From Streptomyces phaeofaciens (GTDB lineage Bacteria > Actinomycetota > Actinomycetes > Streptomycetales > Streptomycetaceae), in NCBI RefSeq assembly GCF_014648915.1, contig NZ_BMSA01000003.1, positions 558,001 to 622,000 of the forward strand: DNA of 64,000 nucleotides. Direction: 5' to 3'. Both the position numbers and the translations under genes were made by a program. Every line of letters starts with the position of its first letter. Within the stretch, counting starts at the first letter, position 1. A model generated the notes under the pieces. The model did no database searches, had not been told where the DNA came from, and saw only the letters and a program-made list of their open reading frames with translations. Below, piece after piece: positions 25,225-34,208 of the stretch.

Positions 25225-25538
25225 GCCAGACATGATCCCCCATCTTCCCGCGGAGTGGGGAGGCAATGCGGGGACGCGGGTGAGGGCGGTCGAAGCACGG
25301 GGGCGGCCCGCAGGGCCTCGTACAGGGCGGTTGCGGGAGACGGACGGGCGCACGGATGCGGTCCGGGCGCACGAACGCGAAGGGCCCGTCGCGGTGACCC
25401 CTTGTACCCGCCGCGGAACCGTTCGTGTTGTGACACAGCTATGACCTCCCTGGGGGGTCCTCGGGCTTACGGGAGGGGGGTCGGCGGCGATTACTCTGTC
25501 TCCTCTGGCCCTGCCCCACTCGATGGAACGCGAGATAC
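25225..25538. other. Divergent promoter region between yqgE and murA
   Basis: This 314-bp region carries both promoters. A relatively AT-rich stretch (GGCGATTACTCTGTC, about 25487-25501) lies 40-50 bp before the murA start and could be its -10 area. No palindromic operator of note was seen. Confidence 0.5.
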
Positions 25539-26879
25539 ATGACCGTCAACGACGATGTCCTGCTTGTCCACGGCGGAACCCCGCTGGTGGGCGAGATCCG
25601 TGTCCGCGGTGCGAAGAACCTCGTACCGAAGGCCATGGTCGCCGCACTGCTGGGCAGTGAGCCGAGTCGGCTGCGCAACGTTCCGGACATCCGTGACGTG
25701 CGGGTCGTACGCGGGCTGCTGCAACTGCACGGGGTGACGGTCCGTCCGGGCGAGGAACCCGGTGAGCTGGTGCTCGACCCCACCTACGTGGAGAGCGCCA
25801 ACGTCGCCGACATCGATGCCCACGCGGGCTCGAGCCGGATCCCGATCCTGTTCTGCGGCCCGCTGCTGCACCGCCTCGGCCACGCGTTCATCCCGGGCCT
25901 GGGCGGCTGCGACATCGGCGGCCGGCCCATCGACTTCCACTTCGACGTGCTGCGGCAGTTCGGCGCGAAGATCGAGAAGCGGGACGACGGCCAGTACCTG
26001 GAGGCCCCGCAGCGGCTGCGCGGCACCAAGATCCGGCTGCCGTACCCGTCCGTGGGCGCGACGGAGCAGGTCCTGCTGACGGCCGTCCTGGCGGAGGGCG
26101 TCACCGAACTCTCGAACGCGGCCGTGGAGCCGGAGATCGAGGACCTCATCTGCGTGCTGCAGAAGATGGGTGCCATCATCGCGATGGACACCGACCGCAC
26201 GATCCGCATCACCGGCGTCGACACCCTCGGCGGCTACAACCACGCCGCCCTGTCGGACCGTCTGGAGGCCGCCTCCTGGGCGTCCGCGGCGCTGGCGACC
26301 GAGGGCAACATCTACGTCCGCGGCGCCCAGCAGCGCTCGATGATGACGTTCCTGAACACCTACCGGAAGGTGGGCGGTGCCTTCGAGATCGACGACGAGG
26401 GCATCCGCTTCTGGCACCCCGGCGGCCAGCTGAAGTCCATCGCGCTGGAGACGGACGTGCACCCCGGCTTCCAGACCGACTGGCAGCAGCCGCTCGTGGT
26501 CGCCCTGACCCAGGCCACGGGCCTGTCGATCATCCACGAGACGGTCTACGAGTCCCGGCTGGGCTTCACCTCGGCGCTGAACCAGATGGGCGCCCACATC
26601 CAGCTGTACCGCGAGTGCCTGGGCGGCTCGAACTGCCGCTTCGGCCAGCGCAACTTCCTGCACTCCGCGGTCGTCTCCGGCCCCACCAAGCTCCAGGGCG
26701 CCGATCTGGTCATCCCCGACCTCCGCGGCGGCTTCTCGTACCTGATCGCCGCCCTCGCGGCCCAGGGCACGTCCCGCGTGCACGGCATCGACCTGATCAA
26801 CCGCGGCTACGAGAACTTCATGGAGAAGCTCGTGGAACTGGGCGCGAAGGTGGAACTGCCGGGCAAGGCGCTCGGCTAG
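25539..26879 (+). CDS. murA: UDP-N-acetylglucosamine 1-carboxyvinyltransferase
   Basis: MurA (446 residues) transfers enolpyruvate from PEP to UDP-GlcNAc, the first committed step of peptidoglycan synthesis, in the cytosol. The active-site Cys (Cys124, motif LGGCDIGGRPIDFH, equivalent to E. coli Cys115) and Lys26 (RGAKNLVPK) are present, so the enzyme is expected to be fosfomycin-sensitive. The two inverted alpha/beta domains run the full length. It is monocistronic and ends in a very strong terminator. Streptomyces often carry a second MurA elsewhere. This copy, flanked by yqgE and HU, is the syntenic one. Confidence 0.95.
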   Translation: MTVNDDVLLVHGGTPLVGEIRVRGAKNLVPKAMVAALLGSEPSRLRNVPDIRDVRVVRGLLQLHGVTVRPGEEPGELVLDPTYVESANVADIDAHAGSSRIPILFCGPLLHRLGHAFIPGLGGCDIGGRPIDFHFDVLRQFGAKIEKRDDGQYLEAPQRLRGTKIRLPYPSVGATEQVLLTAVLAEGVTELSNAAVEPEIEDLICVLQKMGAIIAMDTDRTIRITGVDTLGGYNHAALSDRLEAASWASAALATEGNIYVRGAQQRSMMTFLNTYRKVGGAFEIDDEGIRFWHPGGQLKSIALETDVHPGFQTDWQQPLVVALTQATGLSIIHETVYESRLGFTSALNQMGAHIQLYRECLGGSNCRFGQRNFLHSAVVSGPTKLQGADLVIPDLRGGFSYLIAALAAQGTSRVHGIDLINRGYENFMEKLVELGAKVELPGKALG

Positions 26880-26890
26880 CGGCCGTACGG

Positions 26891-26936
26891 ACGCCGAAGG
26901 GGCGGCACCCGGATACGGGTGCCGCCCCTTCGGCGT
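26891..26936 (+). terminator. murA terminator
   Basis: A perfect 21-bp stem (arms ACGCCGAAGGGGCGGCACCCG and its complement) with a GATA loop begins 11 bp after the murA stop. A U-run is absent except TTCAA. Confidence 0.92.
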
Positions 26937-26949
26937 TCAATGCGGCGCC

Positions 26950-27003
26950 CTCAGGGGCGCGGGGAACTGCGCGACCAGCCACAACGGGCCCGCAGCCGCC
27001 CAC
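26950..27003. repeat. Dispersed Streptomyces intergenic element (GGGGCGCGGGGAACTGCGCGA type)
   Basis: The core CAGGGGCGCGGGGAACTGCG followed by CGACCAGCCACAACGGGCCCGCAGCCGCC matches a sequence I recognise as recurring between genes in many Streptomyces genomes, usually just past a terminator. It lies between the murA terminator and the HU gene 3' end. Its function is unknown. Confidence 0.7.
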
Positions 27004-27033
27004 AGCGCCGAACCATGACGGCGAACAGGCGCC

Positions 27034-27315
27034 TTACTTACCCTTGGCCGCTTCCTTGAGCTTCGAGCCCGCGGAGACCTTCACGCTGTAGCCGGCCGGA
27101 ATCTGGATCGGGTCACCGGTCTGCGGGTTGCGCGCGGTGCGAGCGGCACGGTGGGTGCGCTCGAAGGTCAGGAAGCCGGGGATGGTGACCTTCTCGTCGC
27201 CCTTGGAGACGATGTCGCCGACGACCTCGGCGAACGCGGCCAGCACGGCGTCGGCGTCCTTGCGGGTCACCTCGGCGCGGTCGGCCAGCGCGGCCACCAG
27301 CTCACTGCGGTTCAT
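27034..27315 (-). CDS. hupA: HU-type nucleoid DNA-binding protein
   Basis: This 93-residue histone-like protein (MNRSELVAALADRAEVTRKDADAVLAAF) has the HU/IHF dimer core and DNA-embracing arm (GFLTFERTHRAARTARNPQTGDPIQIPAG). It bends and compacts DNA. It has no Lys/Ala-rich C-terminal tail, so it is the vegetative HupA type and not the sporulation HupS type. ATG 27315 is preceded by GGGAG. It is monocistronic and is followed by the dispersed repeat. Confidence 0.93.
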   Translation of the reverse strand: MNRSELVAALADRAEVTRKDADAVLAAFAEVVGDIVSKGDEKVTIPGFLTFERTHRAARTARNPQTGDPIQIPAGYSVKVSAGSKLKEAAKGK

Positions 27316-27607
27316 GTTGTTACTCCCGTGTTCTTCTTGCCGTTGCGGCGTGCCACGCGGCGGAGCCGCATGTTGGGCACAGCGAAGTCGTTGTGCTCGC
27401 GCCCAGGGACGCATCCTGCCCCTACCTGCGGCGCGAAAGCCAATCCGGCACCCGCAGGAGTCGTGAGAACACCCTTGGGAGTCACACGAAGAGCGGCTGA
27501 GGCTGGCCGTCACGATAGGGCGCGCCACCGACACGCGGTCCGGCGACGCGCCGGAGCGGGGACCGTGGTGATCCTCACAGTCCCCGCAAGGGGTACGAGG
27601 CCCGTGG
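27316..27607. other. HU upstream region
   Basis: This 292-bp region between the malic enzyme stop and the HU start carries the hupA promoter. The high abundance expected of HU suggests a strong promoter, but I could not fix -35/-10 boxes. No coding potential is seen. Confidence 0.45.
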
Positions 27608-29026
27608 TTACGGGGCCGAGGCGCCCGCGGCCCTGGCCGCGTCGCGCACCGCGCCGGCCACCGCGCCCGCGACCTTGTCGTTGAAGACGCTCGGGATGAT
27701 GTAGTTCGCGTTCAGCTCGTCGTCGCTCACGACGTCGGCGAGGGCCTTGGCGGCGGCGAGCATCATCTCGGTGTTGACGGTGCGGGACTGGGCGTCCAGC
27801 AGGCCGCGGAAGACGCCCGGGAAGACCAGCACGTTGTTGATCTGGTTCGGGAAGTCGGAGCGGCCGGTGGCCACGACGGCGGCCGTCCGGCGGGCGACCG
27901 CCGGGTCGACCTCGGGGTCCGGGTTCGCGAGCGCGAACACGATGGCGCCCTCGGCCATGGCGGCCACGTCGTTGCCGTCCAGGACGTTCGGGGCGGAGAC
28001 GCCGATGAAGACGTCGGCGCCGACGACGGCCTCCTTGAGGGTGCCGGTGAGGCCCTCGTGGTTGGTGTTGTCGGCGATCCAGCGCAGCGGGGAGTCGGCG
28101 GAGGCGTCCACCAGGTCCTCGCGGCCGGCGTGCACGACACCGTGGATGTCGGCGACGACGGCGCTCTTCACCCCGGCCGCGAGCAGCAGCTTGAGGATGG
28201 CGGTACCGGCCGCGCCGGCGCCGGACATGACGACCCGGATGTTCTCGATCGCCTTGCCGGCCACCCGCAACGCGTTGGTGAGGGCGGCGAGGACCACGAT
28301 CGCGGTGCCGTGCTGGTCGTCGTGGAAGACGGGGATGTCGAGGGCCTCGCGCAGCCGGGCCTCGATCTCGAAGCAGCGGGGGGCGGAGATGTCCTCGAGG
28401 TTGATGCCGGCGAAGCCGGGGGCGATCGCCTTGACGATCTCGACGATCGCGTCGGTGTCCTGGGTGTCCAGGCACAGCGGCCAGGCGTCGATGCCGGCGA
28501 ACCGCTTGAAGAGGGCCGCCTTGCCCTCCATGACGGGCAGCGCGGCCTTGGGGCCGATGTTGCCCAGGCCCAGCACGGCGGAGCCGTCCGTCACGACCGC
28601 AACGGAGTTGCGCTTGATGGTGAGGCGGCGGGCGTCCTCGGGGTTCTCGGCGATCGCCATGCAGACGCGGGCCACACCCGGCGTGTAGATCATGGAGAGA
28701 TCGTCACGGTTGCGGATGGGGTGCTTGGACTGCATCTCGATCTTGCCGCCGAGGTGCATCAGGAACGTACGGTCGGAGACCTTGCCGAGGGTGACGCCCT
28801 CGATCTCGCGCAGCTGCTGGACGATCTCGTCGGCGTGCGCGGTCGAGGTGGCCGCGATGGTGACGTCGATCCGGAGCTTCTCGTGACCGGAGGCAGTGAC
28901 GTCGAGGCCGGTGACCGAGCCTCCGTGGGACTCGACGGCCGTGGTGAGCTGGGAGACCGCGGTTCCGCTGGCGGGCACCTCCAGCCGGACCGTCATCGAG
29001 TAGGAGACGCTGGGCGCCGTTGCCAT
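27608..29026 (-). CDS. NAD(P)-dependent malic enzyme with N-terminal ACT domain
   Basis: This 472-residue enzyme decarboxylates malate to pyruvate with reduction of NAD(P). Residues 1-85 form an ACT-like regulatory domain (SYSMTVRLEVPASGTAVSQLTTAVE). The catalytic part has the malic enzyme signature YTPGVARVC, the catalytic Lys region IKRNSVAVVTDGSAVLGLGNIGP, metal ligands in NLEDISAPRCFEIE and FHDDQHGTAIVV, and a Rossmann motif SGAGAAGTAIL. ATG 29026 has GAGGAAG 7 bp upstream. By synteny it corresponds to the S. coelicolor NAD-dependent enzyme. Cofactor preference is not certain from sequence. Confidence 0.92.
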   Translation of the reverse strand: MATAPSVSYSMTVRLEVPASGTAVSQLTTAVESHGGSVTGLDVTASGHEKLRIDVTIAATSTAHADEIVQQLREIEGVTLGKVSDRTFLMHLGGKIEMQSKHPIRNRDDLSMIYTPGVARVCMAIAENPEDARRLTIKRNSVAVVTDGSAVLGLGNIGPKAALPVMEGKAALFKRFAGIDAWPLCLDTQDTDAIVEIVKAIAPGFAGINLEDISAPRCFEIEARLREALDIPVFHDDQHGTAIVVLAALTNALRVAGKAIENIRVVMSGAGAAGTAILKLLLAAGVKSAVVADIHGVVHAGREDLVDASADSPLRWIADNTNHEGLTGTLKEAVVGADVFIGVSAPNVLDGNDVAAMAEGAIVFALANPDPEVDPAVARRTAAVVATGRSDFPNQINNVLVFPGVFRGLLDAQSRTVNTEMMLAAAKALADVVSDDELNANYIIPSVFNDKVAGAVAGAVRDAARAAGASAP

Positions 29027-29369
29027 GGCCGACTTCCTCTGCACTGCTGGTGGCGGGTTTGCCGTCAGATCGTCGCACCTACTGACCAGTACGTGGTAGC
29101 CGCACCGAATTGCGATCGTTGTGTTCTCATGAAAAGAGGCCCACGTCACATCGGACGTGGGCCTCTCTCACGTTCATGACACCGACCCGCCATGCTCGCC
29201 TCGCGGCAAGTGGTCGCTCGTAGCGACGAAGGTTGGGCCCGGGGGCTTGGATCGAGCCGGTGTCACACCCAGGCTAACAAACGGATCGCCCCGCACCATT
29301 CCCCCGCGGGGAGTTCACAGGAAACGATCCGCCGGACGCGTCGCCGCTCCCTCCCCGCACCGTCCCCGA
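29027..29369. other. Region between helicase and malic enzyme genes
   Basis: This 343-bp stretch holds the helicase terminator (29135-29166) and the malic enzyme promoter. Near 29080-29130 base composition becomes AT-richer (TACTGACCAGTACG, then AATTGCGATCGTTGTG), consistent with promoter sequence. Nothing coding is seen. Confidence 0.5.
29135..29166 (-). terminator. Intrinsic terminator after helD-like gene
   Basis: The 13-bp perfect stem AGAGGCCCACGTC/GACGTGGGCCTCT with an ATCG-containing loop is followed on the minus strand by TTTT. A U-run is uncommon in this GC-rich genome. Confidence 0.88.
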
Positions 29370-31724
29370 TCAGTCCCTGAGCAGGTCCGGCACCCCGTGC
29401 GCGTCCGGTTCGTCCCGCTCGCCCGACACGACCGTGAGCTGCTGGGTGGCCCGGGTCAGGGCGACGTACAGCACGCGCAGGCCGGCCGGGGACTCGTCCG
29501 CGATCTCCGCCGGGGAGACGACGACCGTGGCGTCGTACTCCAGGCCCTTGGCCTCCAGGCTGCCCAGGGCCACCACGCGGTCGCCCAGCCCGGTGAGCCA
29601 GCGGCGGGCCTCCTCGCGGCGCTGCATGGCGACGACGACACCGACGGTGCCGTCGACCCGGTCCAGCAGCCGTTCGGCCTCCGCGCGGACGGTGACCGCG
29701 AGGGACTCCTCCACCGCCTTGAAGCGCGGTACGACGCCCGTGGAGCGGACCGCCGACGGGGACTCGGCGCCGGGCATGGCCAGAGCCAGCACCTTGGCCG
29801 CGAGATCGGCGATCTCGGCCGGGTTGCGGTAGTTCACGGTCAGCTGGAAGCGGCGGCGCGGGCGGCTGCCGAGCGCCTCGTCGCGGGCCTCGGCGGCCTC
29901 GTCGGGGTCGGACCAGGAGGACTGGGCGGGGTCGCCGACGACCGTCCAGGTGGCGTGCCGGCCGCGGCGGCCGACCATGCGCCACTGCATCGGCGTGAGG
30001 TCCTGGGCCTCGTCGACGATGACGTGCGCGTACTCGACGCGCTCCTGGGCGAGCCGTTCGGCGCGCTCGCGCTGCGACTCCTCGCGCGTCGGCATCAGCT
30101 CCTCCAGGCCGGTGAGCTGGTCCAGCGGGTCGAGTTCGCGCCGCTTGCGCGGGCGGGCCGGGGCGCCGAGCACCGCCTGGAGCTCGTCGAGCATGGCGAT
30201 GTCGTGCACCGACCAGCCGTCCCGCTTCAGCGAGCGGGCGACTCTGCGGACCTCGCCGGGGTTGAGGATCCGGCGGGCCCAGCGGCCGAGCCGGCGCTCG
30301 TCGGCCATCGCCGCGAGGACGCCCCTCGGCGTCAGCTCGGGCCACCAGGCGTCGAGGAAGGCGAGGAAGGAGTCCTCGCCCAGGACGTCCTCGTCGAAGG
30401 AGGAGCGCAGCTCGGCGGCCAGCTCGGGGTCGCTGTGCCGGCCCGCCGCGCCGGAGCGCTCCCACAGGGCGTCCAGGAGCAGCTTGCGGGCGCGCGGGCG
30501 CAGCAGGTTGACCGGGGCGGTGCCGCTGAGGGCGGACTGCCGGATGCGGTCGAGGTCGGCGGCCTCCAGCTCCAGACGCCGGCCGAAGGCGACGACACGC
30601 AGCCGGGTGGGCGTGCCCGAGGGCGCGGGGGCCTCGTCGGGCTCGCCGAGCGTCAGCTGCGCCGGGGCCCGGCCGCCGCTCTCCAGCGCCCCCCGCGCGG
30701 CCTTGCGCAGCACCTTCAGCATCCGGTACGAGCCCTTGGCCCGGGCCACCGCCGGGGAGTCGTACAGGGTGGCCTCGACGCCGTCGACGAGGGAGCCGAT
30801 GGCCCGGATCGCGACCTGGCCCTCCTCGCCGAGGGAGGGCAGCACGCCCTCGGTGTACGCCACCAGCAGCGGCGTCGGCGAGACGATCAGGATGCCGCCC
30901 GCGTACCGGCGCCGGTCCTGGTAGAGGAGGTAGGCCGCGCGGTGCAGCGCGACGGCGGTCTTGCCGGTGCCGGGGCCGCCCTCGACGTAGGTCACGGAGG
31001 CGGCGGGGGCGCGGATGACGAGGTCCTGCTCGGCCTGGATGGAGGCGACGATGTCCCGCATGGTGTGCGAGCGGGCCTGGCCGAGGGCGGCCATGAGCGC
31101 GCCGTCGCCGATCACGGGCAGTTCGTCGCCGGCCAGGAAGGCCCGCAGCTCAGGACGCATCAGGTCGTCCTCGACCCCGAGGACGCGGCGGCCCTTGGAG
31201 CGGATCACCCGGCGGCGGACGACGCGGCCGGGGTCGACCGGGGTGGACCGGTAGAAGGGGGCCGCCGCCGGTGCCCGCCAGTCGATCACCAGCGGGGAGT
31301 AGTCCTGGTCGAGGACGCCGATGCGGCCGATGTGGAGGGTCTCGGCGATGTCGGCGGTGCTGTCCTCGCGGACGGCGCCCTCGGCGGGTTCCACGGCGGT
31401 GTAGGCGCCGTCGGGGCCCTTCTTGCCGTCCTTGCCGAGGAGCAGATCGATCCGCCCGAAAAGGAAGTCCTCGAACTCGTTGTTGAGCCGGTTGAGGTGG
31501 ACGCCGGCCCGGAAGACCTGGGCGTCCCGCTCGGCGAGGGCGCCGGGCGTACCGACCTGACCTCGTTTGGCCGCGTCGTTCATCAGGAACTCGGCCTCGT
31601 GGATCTTCTCCTCGAGTCGCCGGTACACCCGGTCGAGATGTTCCTGTTCGACGCCGATCTCGCGATCCCGGACCGAGTCCGGTGCGGCGTCGACCGCGGT
31701 TTCCTGCTGAGCCTGTGCGGCCAC
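29370..31724 (-). CDS. HelD-type UvrD-like ATPase (RNA polymerase recycling factor)
   Basis: This 784-residue protein has an N-terminal helical arm (about residues 20-75, EQEHLDRVYRRLEEKIHEAEFLM), the domain FGRIDLLL...YIGRIG/VIDWRAPAAAPFY typical of HelD proteins, Walker A VEGGPGTGKTAVALHR (near residue 245), the Walker B motif VIVDEAQDLTPMQW, then GDPAQSSW and a C-terminal LEAKGLEYDATVVV...YVALTRATQQL. HelD proteins enter the RNA polymerase channels and release it from DNA using ATP. The related HelR gives rifamycin tolerance. I found no rifamycin-associated 19-bp palindrome upstream, so it is probably the constitutive housekeeping type. It is monocistronic. Confidence 0.88.
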   Translation of the reverse strand: MAAQAQQETAVDAAPDSVRDREIGVEQEHLDRVYRRLEEKIHEAEFLMNDAAKRGQVGTPGALAERDAQVFRAGVHLNRLNNEFEDFLFGRIDLLLGKDGKKGPDGAYTAVEPAEGAVREDSTADIAETLHIGRIGVLDQDYSPLVIDWRAPAAAPFYRSTPVDPGRVVRRRVIRSKGRRVLGVEDDLMRPELRAFLAGDELPVIGDGALMAALGQARSHTMRDIVASIQAEQDLVIRAPAASVTYVEGGPGTGKTAVALHRAAYLLYQDRRRYAGGILIVSPTPLLVAYTEGVLPSLGEEGQVAIRAIGSLVDGVEATLYDSPAVARAKGSYRMLKVLRKAARGALESGGRAPAQLTLGEPDEAPAPSGTPTRLRVVAFGRRLELEAADLDRIRQSALSGTAPVNLLRPRARKLLLDALWERSGAAGRHSDPELAAELRSSFDEDVLGEDSFLAFLDAWWPELTPRGVLAAMADERRLGRWARRILNPGEVRRVARSLKRDGWSVHDIAMLDELQAVLGAPARPRKRRELDPLDQLTGLEELMPTREESQRERAERLAQERVEYAHVIVDEAQDLTPMQWRMVGRRGRHATWTVVGDPAQSSWSDPDEAAEARDEALGSRPRRRFQLTVNYRNPAEIADLAAKVLALAMPGAESPSAVRSTGVVPRFKAVEESLAVTVRAEAERLLDRVDGTVGVVVAMQRREEARRWLTGLGDRVVALGSLEAKGLEYDATVVVSPAEIADESPAGLRVLYVALTRATQQLTVVSGERDEPDAHGVPDLLRD

Positions 31725-31830
31725 CGGGCCCCCTTCTGACGTGCTGGGCAGCCGTCAACCGTACGCGAAGGGGACCCCTGGAGGCTACGGACGGGCGCTC
31801 CGGGTCGCCCCGGAGCGCCGTCTCACTCGA

Positions 31831-32670
31831 TCAGACGCCGACCTCGACGAGCTTCTTGCCGTCGAAGGTCATGACCTCGAAGTGGTCGATCTCGTTGGTC
31901 TCGAAGGCCGCGCCGCCCATGACGTAGAGCGGATTCTTGGCCTGTTCCGTCTTGGCGTTGGGGATGCCGTAGCCCCACTCCGGGACCGCCCAGGAGGAGA
32001 CCGTCTCGCGCTTGCCGTCCTTGCCGACGGCGATCAGCGAGCACTTCTCCGGGCCGGTGACGTTCTTCAGTTCGACGCCGACCTCGGTGCCCCAGCCCTT
32101 CTCGCCCATGGCGACGGTCGCCGAGACCTTGGTGGAGGCGTCGGTCGCGGAGACCTTGTTCGGCAGGGCGTCGAAGGCGGACTTCGTGGTGACGGTGGCG
32201 GACTTGGTGGAGCCCGCCTGGACCCCCGTGCTCCCGCTGTCGCCGCCGGTCGCGGCCAGCACGGTCAGGGGACCGCCGACGATCAGCGCGGCCGCTGCCG
32301 CGACCAGGAAGAAGGAGCGGCGGCGCTTCTGGGCGCGGCGCTCCGACACCTCGTCGACGAGCTTGTCCACGAGCCGTGGGCTGGGCCGGGCGGACAGGGA
32401 CTCGCCGATCGCCGGGGTTCCGGTGCCCGGCAGGTCCGCGAGGGCCGCCAGCATCGGTTCCATCCCGGCCAGCTCGTCGAGCTGCTGCGCGCACCACTCG
32501 CATCCGGCGAGGTGGGCCTCGAAGGCGGTCGCCTCGGCGTCGTCGAGGATGCCGAGGGCGTAGGCGCCCACGGTCTCGTGCTCGCTCGGGCTCGGAGATC
32601 CCTGCGTAGATCCCTGCATGGGGCCAGACATACCCGCACCACCTGCTCCGAACCCCCCGTAAATGCTCAT
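31831..32670 (-). CDS. rsuA: Membrane-bound zinc anti-sigma factor, RsuA-like
   Basis: The 279-residue protein has a zinc-anti-sigma motif (His31, then HLAGCEWC with His53, Cys57, Cys60), a basic linker (RRAQKRRR) and one membrane helix (about residues 119-140). The C-terminal extracytoplasmic domain of about 135 residues ends in FEVMTFDGKKLVEV. It should bind and hold the ECF sigma factor encoded just upstream, whose stop shares one base with this ATG (TGATG). Signal-dependent release of the sigma factor is the family mechanism. The symbol follows synteny with the S. coelicolor SigU-RsuA pair from memory. Confidence 0.85.
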   Translation of the reverse strand: MSIYGGFGAGGAGMSGPMQGSTQGSPSPSEHETVGAYALGILDDAEATAFEAHLAGCEWCAQQLDELAGMEPMLAALADLPGTGTPAIGESLSARPSPRLVDKLVDEVSERRAQKRRRSFFLVAAAAALIVGGPLTVLAATGGDSGSTGVQAGSTKSATVTTKSAFDALPNKVSATDASTKVSATVAMGEKGWGTEVGVELKNVTGPEKCSLIAVGKDGKRETVSSWAVPEWGYGIPNAKTEQAKNPLYVMGGAAFETNEIDHFEVMTFDGKKLVEVGV

Positions 32671-33191
32671 CACGCCGTCACCCCCCGCTCCTCCAGAGCC
32701 AGCTTCATCGACCGCAGGGCATAGAACACCCGAGAACGGACGGTGCCACTGGGAATGCCCAGCGTCTCGGCCGCCTCGTTGACGGTACGCCCCTTGAAGT
32801 ACGTCTCGACGAGCACCTCCCGGTGGGCCGGGGTCAGGTCGTCGAGCGCATCGGACAGCGTCATCAGCCACAGCGCCTTGTCGATCTCGTCCTCCGCAGG
32901 AATGACCTCCAGCGGCGACGGGTCGACCTCCTGCGGCCGGGCCTGCCGGCTGCGGTGGCCGTCGATGACGATGCGGCGAGCGACCGTCACCAGCCAGGGG
33001 CGTACCGATCCGGTCGCTCGATTGAGCTGGCCGGCGTTCTTCCAGGCACGGATGAGTGTCTCCTGCACGACGTCCTCAGCACGCTGCCGGTCACCGGCAA
33101 CCAGGCGCAGGACATACGCAAGAAGGGGTCCGGCATGCTCCCGATACAGAGCACGCATCAGCTCCTCGTCAGGTTCCGAGGGCTGGGACAT
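32670..33191 (-). CDS. sigU: ECF RNA polymerase sigma factor, SigU-like
   Basis: The 173-residue sigma factor has region 2 (YREHAGPLLAYVLRLVAGDRQRAEDVVQETLIRAWKNA) and region 4 (LTPAHREVLVETYFKGRTVNEAAETLGIPSGTVRSRVFYALRSMKLAL). ATG 33191 has GAGGG at 11 bp. GTG 33227 would add 12 residues. It is cotranscribed with its anti-sigma factor. In S. coelicolor, SigU excess is reported to block aerial growth and alter secreted proteins. The symbol is transferred by synteny and should be confirmed by alignment. Confidence 0.88.
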   Translation of the reverse strand: MSQPSEPDEELMRALYREHAGPLLAYVLRLVAGDRQRAEDVVQETLIRAWKNAGQLNRATGSVRPWLVTVARRIVIDGHRSRQARPQEVDPSPLEVIPAEDEIDKALWLMTLSDALDDLTPAHREVLVETYFKGRTVNEAAETLGIPSGTVRSRVFYALRSMKLALEERGVTA

Positions 33192-33507
33192 GCGATGTCG
33201 GGCCCTCGATCCACGTTCATTGGCCACGGCCGCATCCTTGCGCACGCCCACCTCCGGTGTCCGGGGGTTCCCCCAGTCAGTCGCTCGCTGACGGGTACGG
33301 ACGGGGGGCGTGGAGCGTTCAAACCGAGCAGACAGTTTTCTTTCGAGTGTCATGACGAGGGGGACATGGCGGCACATTCCCACCGCCTTTTCTTTACATT
33401 TCCGCCACACGGGCGAGTTCGCGCTGACTGCCCGGCTGGTGACGCGAGCAAACGGAATGTTGTCGAAATCACTTCGACTCTTCTTCGACGAAATTCCTGG
33501 CGAGTCA
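33192..33507. other. AT-rich sigU promoter region with inverted repeats
   Basis: This 316-bp stretch has an unusually low GC content around 33330-33500. It includes GTCGAAATCACTTCGAC (33464-33480, 6-bp arms) next to CTTCTTCGACGAAATTC, which together make overlapping GTCGAA/TTCGAC half-sites. This is the likely regulatory region of sigU. No gene is supported. Confidence 0.5.
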
Positions 33508-34128
33508 TCAGAGAAGGCGCATACCGGGCAGTTGAGCGCGGGCGAGCGCGGCACGCCGACGGTGTCGCGCGACCCTCTCCCGGTTCCCGCAGACCTCACT
33601 GGAACACCAGCGCCGGCGCCGCCCGCGGGAGGTGTCGACGTACACGATCGGGCAGTTGTCGCCCTCGCACTCCCGCAGCCCCGCCCGGGCGGCCGGATCG
33701 GTGAGCAGCTCCACCGCGTCCCGGGCGACCGCGGCGAGCAGCGCGGCGCACTGCGGCGGCCCGTCCAACTCGCGTACGAGAGTGCCGCTCTCGCCCCGGA
33801 CGGCCCGCGGGACGGGCGGCGCGACCCGGGCGGCCTCGTTCACCCGGGCGAGGGCGGCGTCGTACGGGCCGGTGTCGGTGCGGGCGAGCCAGTCGTGCAC
33901 CAAGCGGTCGATGTCGCCCCGCAGTTCACGGAAGGCGGCCGGCCAGCCGGTGTCGGCGTGCACCAGCGCCGTGCTCGGCGGCACGAGTCCGGCACCGGTG
34001 ATCCAGGCGCGCAACGGGCCGACGGCGTCGAGGTGTTCGTAGGGGTGGCTGGTCGCGAGGAGGTCGAGACAGCTGCGCCCCGAGTCGAACCGCAGCTCGT
34101 AGGGGACCGTGACCGTACCCAGTGCCAT
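33508..34128 (-). CDS. CGNR zinc-finger / ABATE-domain protein
   Basis: The 206-residue protein has an N-terminal ABATE (RsbRD-N-like) domain beginning YELRFDSGRSCLDLLATSHPYE and a C-terminal CGNR zinc finger with C-x4-C, then CSSEVCGNRERVARHRRR. The family is predicted to bind DNA and regulate stress or catabolic genes. It is monocistronic, upstream of sigU on the same strand but separated by a long promoter region. Targets are unknown. Confidence 0.85.
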   Translation of the reverse strand: MALGTVTVPYELRFDSGRSCLDLLATSHPYEHLDAVGPLRAWITGAGLVPPSTALVHADTGWPAAFRELRGDIDRLVHDWLARTDTGPYDAALARVNEAARVAPPVPRAVRGESGTLVRELDGPPQCAALLAAVARDAVELLTDPAARAGLRECEGDNCPIVYVDTSRGRRRRWCSSEVCGNRERVARHRRRAALARAQLPGMRLL

Positions 34129-34208
34129 GCGCCACCGCCTAGGCGTTCCTCTGGAGAACCGTTCCCCTCACAGTGCCAGCGCAGCCGCAGGACAACCAGA
34201 CCACCCGC

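Noticed and set aside
25539..26879. Fosfomycin-resistant MurA variant
   Set aside because: The active-site Cys (LGGCDIG) is intact, not replaced by Asp.
29157..31739. 860-codon plus-strand frame opposite the HelD-like gene
   Set aside because: High GC gives long antisense frames. The minus strand has all helicase motifs, while the plus frame is Gly/Ala/Arg/Val-rich without domains.
31725..31830. Rifamycin-associated element before the HelD-like gene
   Set aside because: No GGGGCTTGC-type 19-bp palindrome is present in the spacer.
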